Positions 17,511 to 25,012 of a stretch of DNA of 42,456 nucleotides are shown here, one piece after another. The translations under genes and the position numbers were made by a program. Numbering within the stretch: position 1 is the first letter of the stretch; each line of letters begins with the position of its first letter. Under the pieces are notes generated by a model. That model was not told where the DNA came from. It made no database searches and was given only the letters and a program-made list of their open reading frames with translations. The DNA comes from Acholeplasmatales bacterium (GTDB lineage Bacteria > Bacillota_I > Bacilli_A > Izemoplasmatales > Izemoplasmataceae), in assembly GCA_007694145.1 (NCBI GenBank), contig RECF01000060.1, positions 1 to 42,456 on the forward strand, given 5' to 3'.

Positions 17511-17539
17511 TTGAAAGCGCGGCGTCGTTGTGGCACAAT
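17511..17539 (+). promoter_or_regulatory. Promoter of the dus gene
   Basis: TTGAAA (17511-17516) and CACAAT (17534-17539) with a 17-base spacer, 24 bases before the chosen start. Confidence 0.5.
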
Positions 17540-17562
17540 AAGAAGACATAGGAGTGATGAAC

Positions 17563-18543
17563 ATGTGGAAAATCGGATCGGTCACCCTCCCTAACCGTGT
17601 GGTCGCCGCACCGCTCGCCGGGATATCCAATGCCGCTTTCAGACAAATTGCCCATGCGATGGGTGCTGGTCTGATTTATACAGAAATGATCAGTGACAAA
17701 GGCATCGAGCACGCCAATAAGAAAACCTTGTCCATGCTTGAAATCGGTCCGGAAGAAGGCATCGTGGCCTTGCAGCTGTTTGGGGCGGAACATCGCAGCC
17801 TTGAACGGGCGGTCAAACAAGTGAACGCCCTCTCATCAGCCGCCATCATCGACTTCAATCTAGGTTGCCCCGTACCGAAAGTCGTCAAAGGCAATGGGGG
17901 TGCGTCGCTGATGAAAGATATTGATCTCGCTGCCTCGTTGCTACAGACGATGGTCAACGCGTCCGACAAACCGATCACGGCCAAAATACGCGCCGGATGG
18001 AATCAAAGTGATCGCAATGCTGTGCCGATGGCACAAGCACTTGAAGCCGCTGGCGCCGCTGCCATCGCCGTCCACCCACGGACGCGTGCACAGATGTACA
18101 GCGGGCATGCCGACTGGACCCTAATCAAAGCAGTCAAACAGGCGGTCAAGATTCCTGTCATCGGCAACGGGGACATCCGACGACCTGAAGATGCGGCCCG
18201 CATGCTTGATGAAACAGGCTGTGACGCCGTCATGATCGGGCGCGGTCTACTAGGGAACCCGTGGCTGTTGCAAGCGACACGGGTGTATCTTGCAACAGGC
18301 AAGAAACCTGAAGCGGTATCACTGACAGATCGATTGGCGATGATTAGGCATCACGCCCAAAACCTGATTGAAGAAAAAGGCGAACACGTCGCCATGCTTG
18401 AGATGCGCAGTCACGCAGCCTGGTATTTGAAGGGGCAGCGGGACGCGACAACATTCAAACGTCACATGTCCCAAGTCAGCACGTGGGCAGAACTTGATCA
18501 AGGCTTGCGTGATTATCAGGAACACATTGAAAAAACAGGATGA
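17563..18543 (+). CDS. tRNA-dihydrouridine synthase, DusB-like
   Basis: FMN enzyme that reduces uridine to dihydrouridine in the tRNA D loop using NADPH. The 326-residue protein shows LAGISNAAFRQIA, YTEMISDKGI, DFNLGCPVPKVVKGNGGASLM with catalytic Cys102, TAKIRAGW, AVHPRTRAQMYSG, IPVIGNGDI and DAVMIGRGLLGNPWL, a set typical of the DusB branch of Bacillota. Upstream ATG 17557 and GTG 17554 are too close to the GGAG site (17551-17554); ATG 17563 is 8 bases from it. It stands alone between hslO and an ABC-F gene. The exact uridine positions modified are not deducible here. Confidence 0.94.
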   Translation: MWKIGSVTLPNRVVAAPLAGISNAAFRQIAHAMGAGLIYTEMISDKGIEHANKKTLSMLEIGPEEGIVALQLFGAEHRSLERAVKQVNALSSAAIIDFNLGCPVPKVVKGNGGASLMKDIDLAASLLQTMVNASDKPITAKIRAGWNQSDRNAVPMAQALEAAGAAAIAVHPRTRAQMYSGHADWTLIKAVKQAVKIPVIGNGDIRRPEDAARMLDETGCDAVMIGRGLLGNPWLLQATRVYLATGKKPEAVSLTDRLAMIRHHAQNLIEEKGEHVAMLEMRSHAAWYLKGQRDATTFKRHMSQVSTWAELDQGLRDYQEHIEKTG

Positions 18544-18562
18544 CATGCGGTCATCCTTTTTT
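18533..18562. terminator. Bidirectional terminator overlapping the dus stop codon
   Basis: GGATGAC (18538-18544) and GTCATCC (18550-18556) form a perfect stem around ATGCG, with A residues to the left and six T residues to the right. The dus stop codon is inside the stem, and the ABC-F gene ends at its right edge. Confidence 0.88.
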
Positions 18563-20099
18563 ATGAAACTGTGTGTAAACCATCTGTATCAAGCAATAAA
18601 ATGGTATCGAAAACCGCTTCTAAAAAGGTGCGGTCATGGGTGACCGCCACGATGCAACCTGCAAAATCGGCAAGTAAGTCATGGACGCGGGGTGCACTAA
18701 GAGGACTCAAGTTTCGCGTTGGCTCATCCAAAATCAGCACATTACACCCATCAAGCACCATTTTGAGTAAATAGAGCTTGCATTTTTGACCGCCACTCAA
18801 CTGATGGGTCGGTGCGGTCATTTCCGAGCGTTCAAATTGCATCGCGCCCATCATCTTGCGCACTTTGGCTTCTTGCAAGCGATCAGGACAAGGTAATAAA
18901 AACGACAAGGCGGAGTCCGCATTTTCAAGGCTTCCGTAATCTTGAGGCATCCAGCCGACGACCAAGGAAGGGTCTTTTTTCAACGTGTTAACGAGCTGTT
19001 TTAACAACGTTGTCTTGCCGACACCATTGGACCCGATGATGCCGATTTTTTCAGCCCCTTTGATTTCAAGCTGAATCGGCCCGCTCAGGTGTTGACCGTT
19101 GATTGAAAGCGTTGGCCAGTCGATGGTACAGACACGTTTTCCGCGGGGTAAAGCCGTTTCCTTAGAAAAGTGCAGATCGATTGCCATATCGGGCTCAGGG
19201 ATAGGCGTAAACGCTTCGGCGGTCTTGTCGAAACGGCGCGACTGACTTTTGAGACTTTTCATTTTCTTTTTAAGCAAACGTCCCGCCGTCGGGTTGCGCA
19301 CGGCCTGGTTTTGCAGGTGCTTCGTGCGTTCATAAATACGTTGAAACTTGACGCGCTTCTGCTTGTGTTCTGCGCGCTCTTTAAGCGCTTGTCGGCGTGT
19401 TTTCTCATAGTGAGACAGCGTTAGATCGCGATAGGTGGCATAGTCCACCTTGAGAAAGGCGGATTCGGCACGTGTTTTTTGATGGACTCGGCGCAGATGA
19501 ATGATGCCGGTTGCTGTATGGCTGAGCAGCCGTTCATCATGCGAAATAAAAAGGACGGTCTGTTTGGCATCAGCGATAAACTGTTCAAGAAAAAGGATCG
19601 TCGCAAAGTCGAGATCATTGGTGGGTTCATCGAGTAAGAGAATCTCCGGTTCACTCAAGAGGATTTTGACCAAACCGAATTTGACGATTTCCCCACCGCT
19701 GTAGTCTGAAAGGCAGCGGGTTTCATCATAGCGTTCCTCAGGGAATCCCACTTGCCGTAGTGTTCTACTTAAACGGTCGAGCCACGCGTAATGGTGCGGC
19801 TCGATGGGACCGTCTGGTTTGAGTCGGGTGAAGAATTCAAGGGGCGTGCAAGCACCCCAGCGGGCGCGGATGTCTTGTTCTAGATACCCGCAACGACCGT
19901 TTTTGACGACGTGACCCGAGCCTTCGGCATACGGGATCGAATCCGGATTTTCAAGCCATTTAAGTAAGGTTGACTTTCCCGTACCCTCATGTCCGATGAT
20001 GGCAACTTTGTCACCGGGGTTGACGGTAAAGGATAAGTTGTCGACCAACATGTGTCCGTCTGCGAGGGTCTGCAGGCGCATGTTTTGAACCGACAACAT
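18561..20099 (-). CDS. ABC-F family ATPase (translation factor type)
   Basis: A 512-residue protein with two ABC ATPase domains and no membrane spans, the ABC-F layout of ribosome-binding factors such as EttA or antibiotic-protection proteins. Domain 1: Walker A GHEGTGKST (36-43), signature SDYSGGE (131-137), Walker B and D-loop LLLDEPTNDLD. A basic linker rich in Lys and Arg (about 225-295) would enter the ribosomal E/P site. Domain 2: Walker A GSNGVGKTT (356-364), LSGGQ (434-438), Walker B LILDEPTRN. The D-loop Asp of domain 2 is absent (NLSPLS in place of N-LD). ATG 20099 is 2 bases downstream of the hflX stop with GAGG before it; an open frame extends to 20159 without support. The subfamily is not identified. 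Confidence 0.92.
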   Translation of the reverse strand: MLSVQNMRLQTLADGHMLVDNLSFTVNPGDKVAIIGHEGTGKSTLLKWLENPDSIPYAEGSGHVVKNGRCGYLEQDIRARWGACTPLEFFTRLKPDGPIEPHHYAWLDRLSRTLRQVGFPEERYDETRCLSDYSGGEIVKFGLVKILLSEPEILLLDEPTNDLDFATILFLEQFIADAKQTVLFISHDERLLSHTATGIIHLRRVHQKTRAESAFLKVDYATYRDLTLSHYEKTRRQALKERAEHKQKRVKFQRIYERTKHLQNQAVRNPTAGRLLKKKMKSLKSQSRRFDKTAEAFTPIPEPDMAIDLHFSKETALPRGKRVCTIDWPTLSINGQHLSGPIQLEIKGAEKIGIIGSNGVGKTTLLKQLVNTLKKDPSLVVGWMPQDYGSLENADSALSFLLPCPDRLQEAKVRKMMGAMQFERSEMTAPTHQLSGGQKCKLYLLKMVLDGCNVLILDEPTRNLSPLSAPRVHDLLADFAGCIVAVTHDRTFLEAVFDTILLLDTDGLHTVS

Positions 20100-20101
20100 A
20101 C

Positions 20102-21343
20102 TCAGACCTCGTAATCGGCAAATCGATGACGAAGGTGAACGGGAATACGTACCTTGCAAAGCGTGCCGCTATCTTCTTGTTTTTCGCTGAGCAGTTCGCT
20201 GTGTCGCTTTAGACTGTGCAGATGGGCGTGGTCACTGTAAGGAATCCGGTAGACCACCACGACGGTATCTTGCGATAACATCGTTGCTAGTACCTGAAAA
20301 AACCGCTCGAGGCCGGCCCCGGTTTTAAGCGACACATTGACACTTGGGGTCAGACCATGGGGAAGGGGGTCATGTGCTAAGTCGATCTTATTGAAGACGT
20401 ACAGTGTCTCAATCGACTGTGCCCCCAGTTCTTCGAGCACGTGGCGGGTTGTTTCAATCTGGTTCATGTAATGGGGATCCGCGTAGTCGATGACATGGAT
20501 GAGCATATCGGCTTCACGGATCTCTTCAAGCGTGGATTTGAAGGCTTCGACCAAGTCATGGGGCAGTTCGGATATGAAACCAATCGTATCGGTAAGAATG
20601 AACGGTGGACAGTGTTCTAGTTCAATGCGCCGGCTTGCAGTTTCAAGTGTCGCAAACAGTTGGTCCTTAACGACAACCTGTTTGTCCTGACCCTGTTCAT
20701 CATGTTCGATCAAGGTGTTGACCAACGTGCTTTTCCCTGCATTGGTATAACCGACGACGGCGACGGTCTTCATCCCGGATTTAAGACGTTTACGCCGGTT
20801 TTGTTGGCGGACGCGCACCATCAACTTGAGCGCGCTGCGCAACGTGCGAATCTCCGCTTCGATTTTGCGACGGTCAAGTTCGATTTTTTTCTCACCGGGA
20901 CCACGGGAGCCGATGCCGCCTTGTTGGCGACCGAAAGAAGCATGCATCGAGTTGAGGCGCGGCAACAAATATCGAAGCTGGGCAATCTCGACTTGCAACA
21001 TCGCCTCTTTGGTTTTTGCGCGTCGGGTGAAAAGCTCTAAAATCAGCAACGTCCGGTCGATGACCCGGATGTCGAGCGCATCTTCAAGGTTACGGATTTG
21101 CGAACCGGTCAGTTCATCGTTGCTGATGATCAGGTCAACGGCATGGGTTGCGATGGCTTCGCGCATTTCTTCAACCTTACCCGAACCGAATTTTGTCTTA
21201 GCGGTGGCGAGTTTTTGATCTTGCGTGAGGCGCCCGACGACGGAAAGCCCGACCGTTTCGGCGAGGGCTTGCAGTTCATCGAGGTAAAGGGCGAGTCGTT
21301 TCTTCGGAAAGCGGTCAAGTCCAACTAACAAAGCATTCGGCAT
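20102..21343 (-). CDS. hflX: HflX GTPase
   Basis: A ribosome-associated GTPase that splits or rescues stalled 70S ribosomes in characterised species. The 413 residues comprise the N-terminal HflX domain with GSGKVEEM and the TELLF-like LILELFTRRA, the GGIGSRGPGEKKIELDRR linker, and a GTPase domain with G1 GYTNAGKST (198-206), G3 DTIGF and G4 NKID. AGGAGG lies 6 bases before the ATG. It is followed after 2 bases by the ABC-F gene, so two proteins likely to act on ribosomes are co-transcribed. Confidence 0.96.
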   Translation of the reverse strand: MPNALLVGLDRFPKKRLALYLDELQALAETVGLSVVGRLTQDQKLATAKTKFGSGKVEEMREAIATHAVDLIISNDELTGSQIRNLEDALDIRVIDRTLLILELFTRRAKTKEAMLQVEIAQLRYLLPRLNSMHASFGRQQGGIGSRGPGEKKIELDRRKIEAEIRTLRSALKLMVRVRQQNRRKRLKSGMKTVAVVGYTNAGKSTLVNTLIEHDEQGQDKQVVVKDQLFATLETASRRIELEHCPPFILTDTIGFISELPHDLVEAFKSTLEEIREADMLIHVIDYADPHYMNQIETTRHVLEELGAQSIETLYVFNKIDLAHDPLPHGLTPSVNVSLKTGAGLERFFQVLATMLSQDTVVVVYRIPYSDHAHLHSLKRHSELLSEKQEDSGTLCKVRIPVHLRHRFADYEV

Positions 21344-21368
21344 AAGAAACCTCCTTGTGTCTATCCTA

Positions 21369-21377
21369 ATTATAGCA
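21369..21377 (-). promoter_or_regulatory. Extended -10 promoter of hflX and the ABC-F gene
   Basis: The minus strand reads TGCTATAAT, with no good -35. It lies 26 bases before the hflX start and just after the terminator of the reductase gene. Confidence 0.55.
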
Positions 21378-21385
21378 AGCTTCTA

Positions 21386-21418
21386 GGCAAAAAGAAAGAA
21401 GCGTCATCACGACGCTTC
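21386..21418 (-). terminator. Rho-independent terminator after the ribonucleotide reductase gene
   Basis: On the minus strand GAAGCGTC pairs with GACGCTTC around GTGAT, followed by CTTTCTTTTT. The hairpin begins at the stop codon. Confidence 0.85.
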
Positions 21419-23949
21419 TACAAGCCACATTTTAGTTGTGCGTTACAGTTGGTACACGTGTGGCAGCCACCGAGGTTTTCGACCGTACCTTCAAGGCAAA
21501 TAGGGCATAGCTCGCCGACCTCGACACCGATGTTGCGATCTTGTCGGTCACTGCGCAAGCCTTGTGTTTTGGAAACTTTCGGGGTGCTTTTTTTCTCTTC
21601 GACTTCAACCCCAAAATCTTCAATGCCGACTTGCTTAGGTTTAGTGGGTTTATCTCCATCATCGCGCGTCAAGCTGAGCACCTGGGCATCACGGGAACCG
21701 TCGACATAGACAGTACCGCCCTTCGCACCGCCACGGTACAGGCGGCGATACACTTGATCAACCTCTTCGACAGAGTAACCTTTCGGGGCATTGACGGTTT
21801 TTGAGATGGACGAGTCGACCCACTCCTGGATGGCACACTGGACATCGACATGCTCTTCAGGACTGAGTGACATGGCGTTGACGAAAATGTCCGGCAAGGT
21901 TTCTTTTGTGTAGCCGGGATAAACTTTGAGATAGTTTTCGACAATCGGGGCATTGACTTCGATGTATTTGCCAAGCCGACCACTGCGGAAATAACTGAAA
22001 GCGAAGTAGGGCTCAAGACCTGTGGAGACACCGACCATGGTGCCGGTTGAACCGGTGGGTGCGATGGTGAGCAGGTGGGAGTTGCGGATGCCGTGTTCGA
22101 GCACGCCTTCGCGGATGGTGTCGGGCATTTTTTTCATGAAGCCACTTTCATTGAACTTTCGGCGTGCATGGTCGCTATCGAGGAAGGGGAAGGGACCTTT
22201 TTCACGGGCGAGTTCGATGCTCGTCTCATAGGCTGTGACGGCAAGAAACTTGAACAGTTTGCGAATCAGTTCGAGGCCGTCTGGAGCACCATAACGCCGG
22301 TTGCACCAGATGAGCAAGTCATGAAGGCCCATGACACCGAGACCGACACGGCGTTCGCCGAGTGCTTGAACACGGTTTTCTTCAAGGAAATAATGGGTCT
22401 TGTCGATGACGTTGTCTTGCAATCTGACCGCGGTCCGAATGGTTTGTTCGAATTTGGCCCAGTCGACATCTTTGCTGTCATGGTCGACCATGTTAGCGAG
22501 GTTGATGGCGGCGAGATTACAGACCGAGTAAGGCGCAAGCGGTTGTTCGCCACAGGGATTGGTGCTGACGACTTTTTGTCCGTAACCGGTCGCATTGGTC
22601 ATGGCGTTGGCATTGTCGATAAAGAAGATGCCCGGTTCGGCGGAGTAGGTGGCACAAATATTGATCAGGTTCCACAAATCGCGGGCCCGGATGGTCCGGT
22701 ATGTTTTGACGCCGTAGCCGCGGTCTGCCCATTCACGCACATCGCCGACATGCACCCATTGGTCGTCATAGTAGGCTTTTTCTTCCACATTGTAGTGGTC
22801 GATGTCGGGGAAGCGGAGGGGATAGTCCGCGTCATGCTCCACCGCTTGCATGAAATCTTCGGTGATGGCGACGGAAATATTCGCCCCAGTCAGAAATTCG
22901 GGGTTGTTGACGTCATAGTGGCCGCCTTTGTTCAACCGCTCAAATGCCGTATCGACAATCCGTTTTGAAAACAGGTCGGGATTGATTTTCGCCTGTTCGA
23001 GAATGTATTCGTTGATGGTCACTTCCTCATCGCTGAGCGGGATGAACTTGAGTTTGTTTTTGGCCGCTTTGACGATGCTTGCATCTTTGATGGTTTCAAT
23101 CAGAAACTGCAAGATTTTCGGGTTTTGCATTTTCGAGACGATGAACTCGACAATATCGGGATGCCAGTCGGCAAGCATGATCATCTGTGCACCGCGTCGT
23201 GAACCGCCCTGCTCGACGAGATGGGTGAGTTCCGACAAGTCGTGCAACCAACTGACCGCACCGGACGATTTGCCGCTGACGCCGCGTGCTAAACTGTTTT
23301 TCGGGCGCAAGGTCGAACCGTTGGTGCCGACGCCGCCGCCCCGGCTCATGATTTCCATCACTTGTTTGCGGTGGTCGCTGATGCCCCCGCGTGAGTCATG
23401 CACGAACGGCATGACAAAACAGTTGAAGTAGGTGACCTCAGTGTTTGAACCGGCACCGAAGAGGACTCGGCCGGCTGGGACGAGGTTTTGTGTGGCGACT
23501 TCATGGTAAAAACGTTCACGGATATCCGCGCTTTCATCGGCGCCAAGATGGTTCGCCAGACGCCGAGCGATTTGCTCATAATAGAGTTCAAGTGGCTTGT
23601 CAAGCTGCCGTTTGTTGCGGACGATGCAGCCGTCCTTGTCGGCATCTTCCGCTGCGGCACGGGATTCTTCCTCAAGGGTCACCGTGACCTGATCGCTTTC
23701 AATGGCGCGCACGACGCCGATGCCACGAGCGGGAAATTTCGGGTCGTCCCGAACAATCGTAATGACCAGATCGCCTACAGCGAGCGTCCGCAAGTCAAGG
23801 TCTTTTTGGGTGTAACGGTCGAGCATGACGAGTCGTGAGACACCTTCAAGCGAGAGCTTCATGTCGGGTGTGATGGGGACTAAGTGGGGGAAATGGTCTG
23901 TGATGGCCTGGTTGATGGCGTGGATCATCGTTTGGGGATAATGTTTCAA
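21418..23949 (-). CDS. nrdJ: Adenosylcobalamin-dependent (class II) ribonucleotide reductase
   Basis: Reduces ribonucleotides to deoxyribonucleotides with a B12-generated thiyl radical, independent of oxygen. The 843-residue protein shows FGAGSNTEVTYFNCFVMPF with the first redox cysteine (177), the specificity region SRGGGVGTNGSTLRP, the active-site NPCGEQPL (Cys466, radical site) and VCNL (Cys477), APTGSTGTMVGVSTGLEP, and a C-terminal CPIC...CHTCTNC zinc-ribbon-like tail (815-843) for re-reduction. The frame is open to 24114, but GAGGTG on the minus strand is followed 7 bases later by TTG at 23949, so TTG is the likely start; ATG 23928 is the next option. It has its own promoter and terminator. 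No cobalamin riboswitch or NrdR box pair was found upstream. Confidence 0.95.
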   Translation of the reverse strand: MKHYPQTMIHAINQAITDHFPHLVPITPDMKLSLEGVSRLVMLDRYTQKDLDLRTLAVGDLVITIVRDDPKFPARGIGVVRAIESDQVTVTLEEESRAAAEDADKDGCIVRNKRQLDKPLELYYEQIARRLANHLGADESADIRERFYHEVATQNLVPAGRVLFGAGSNTEVTYFNCFVMPFVHDSRGGISDHRKQVMEIMSRGGGVGTNGSTLRPKNSLARGVSGKSSGAVSWLHDLSELTHLVEQGGSRRGAQMIMLADWHPDIVEFIVSKMQNPKILQFLIETIKDASIVKAAKNKLKFIPLSDEEVTINEYILEQAKINPDLFSKRIVDTAFERLNKGGHYDVNNPEFLTGANISVAITEDFMQAVEHDADYPLRFPDIDHYNVEEKAYYDDQWVHVGDVREWADRGYGVKTYRTIRARDLWNLINICATYSAEPGIFFIDNANAMTNATGYGQKVVSTNPCGEQPLAPYSVCNLAAINLANMVDHDSKDVDWAKFEQTIRTAVRLQDNVIDKTHYFLEENRVQALGERRVGLGVMGLHDLLIWCNRRYGAPDGLELIRKLFKFLAVTAYETSIELAREKGPFPFLDSDHARRKFNESGFMKKMPDTIREGVLEHGIRNSHLLTIAPTGSTGTMVGVSTGLEPYFAFSYFRSGRLGKYIEVNAPIVENYLKVYPGYTKETLPDIFVNAMSLSPEEHVDVQCAIQEWVDSSISKTVNAPKGYSVEEVDQVYRRLYRGGAKGGTVYVDGSRDAQVLSLTRDDGDKPTKPKQVGIEDFGVEVEEKKSTPKVSKTQGLRSDRQDRNIGVEVGELCPICLEGTVENLGGCHTCTNCNAQLKCGL

Positions 23950-24007
23950 ATCAATCACCTCTATGGTTCGGATACATGGGGTCGTTGAATGCAAAATAAG
24001 GACTTTC

Positions 24008-24036
24008 ATTATAGCGCAAATCGGGATGGATTTTAA
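24008..24036 (-). promoter_or_regulatory. Promoter of the ribonucleotide reductase gene
   Basis: Minus-strand TATAAT (24008-24013), a 17-base spacer and TTAAAA (24031-24036). The leader to the TTG start is about 50 bases. Confidence 0.55.
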
Positions 24037-24137
24037 GACTTGACATTTCGCCACGCCTGTGAAATAAAACATGCAAGGGAATCGCAGGACATCTTTTGTT
24101 TCAAATGTCGGCATGAGTGTGAAGAAAGATAATTATA

Positions 24138-24146
24138 TGGTATAAT
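24138..24146 (+). promoter_or_regulatory. Extended -10 promoter of cdaA
   Basis: TGGTATAAT with no good -35. The leader of about 53 bases contains a small hairpin around ACCGGTCAATCGGT and a run of eight T residues just before the GGAGG site. Confidence 0.6.
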
Positions 24147-24206
24147 TTATCATGGCAACCGGTCAATCGGTCGGTGCATGCATGATTTTTTTTGAGGAGG
24201 TGGACT

Positions 24207-24947
24207 GTGGTCAATATCGACGTCATCATCATTCATATTTATTTGTTGTCGATTTTTACAACATTGGTCAAGCCAAAAATCTCCACCCACCTCTACCGGC
24301 TCCTCAAGTTTGGCGTCGTCGCGCTCTTTGTTTGGCTCATCAGTGCGTTGATCCCCGCGGGTCAAGTTTTGGCTGAACCGGTGGAACACGCGGTCCGCAT
24401 CGTGCCGCTCATCGTACTTGTTTTCGTGATGACACAAACCGAAGTCCGTCTGATCTTGCGCAAGATTGGTGTTCGAACCGGGCTGTTGATGTCTAATACG
24501 ATTGAAGAACACATCAAGACGGAAATCATCGACAGTGTCCGTTACTTATCAGAACGTCGCATCGGGGCGTTGATTACCTTCGAACGGAGCGATTCACTCG
24601 ACGAGTATGTGCGTCATGCCATCCGGCTGAACGCACCTTTGACCTCAGAACTGTTGTCGACATTGTTCACCCCGAGCACCCCTTTACACGATGGGGCCGT
24701 CATTCTCAAAGGGGGCACCATCGTCAGTGCGGGATCCTTCTTTCCCTCGAGTGAAAACAGTGACATTCCCCACGCCCTTGGCTCAAGACACCGTGCGGCC
24801 ATCGGCATCAGTGAACTGACGGATGCGTTGACCATTGTCGTCAGTGAAGAGAGCGGTCAAATCAGCGTCACCGTCGATGGGTATCTCGACCGTGACATCA
24901 GTGAAGATTCATTGCGGCTTTATCTGGAAAAATACTTGCAGAATTAA
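24207..24947 (+). CDS. cdaA: Membrane diadenylate cyclase CdaA
   Basis: Makes the second messenger c-di-AMP from two ATP at the membrane; c-di-AMP controls potassium and osmolyte balance in Bacillota. The 246-residue protein has three N-terminal membrane spans (about 5-20, 33-51, 64-76), a short helical linker and the DAC domain. The two catalytic motifs are intact: DGA at 162-164 and RHR at 194-196, within LHDGAVI and GSRHRAAIGISE. GGAGG at 24196-24200 points to GTG 24207; TTG 24192 lies upstream of that site. In Bacillus cdaA is followed by cdaR and glmM, but here it is a lone gene with its own promoter and terminator. Confidence 0.95.
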   Translation: MVNIDVIIIHIYLLSIFTTLVKPKISTHLYRLLKFGVVALFVWLISALIPAGQVLAEPVEHAVRIVPLIVLVFVMTQTEVRLILRKIGVRTGLLMSNTIEEHIKTEIIDSVRYLSERRIGALITFERSDSLDEYVRHAIRLNAPLTSELLSTLFTPSTPLHDGAVILKGGTIVSAGSFFPSSENSDIPHALGSRHRAAIGISELTDALTIVVSEESGQISVTVDGYLDRDISEDSLRLYLEKYLQN

Positions 24948-24967
24948 AAGCCGCAAGGCTTTTTTTC
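24946..24967 (+). terminator. Rho-independent terminator after cdaA
   Basis: AAAAGCC and GGCTTTT form a stem closed by a GCAA tetraloop (24953-24956), followed by T residues. The stem starts within the stop codon. Confidence 0.92.
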
Positions 24968-25012
24968 CACCTATCTTACCCGATATGACACACGCCGAAA
25001 GGTGGTCTGTTT

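Noticed and set aside
22075-22968. Long open frame of 297 codons on the plus strand inside the ribonucleotide reductase gene
   Set aside because: It is antisense to strongly conserved nrdJ coding sequence, has no ribosome binding site and resembles no family. Biased codon use in nrdJ explains it.
23950-24114. Upstream extension of the reductase frame
   Set aside because: It runs through the promoter and leader; the ribosome binding site points to TTG 23949.
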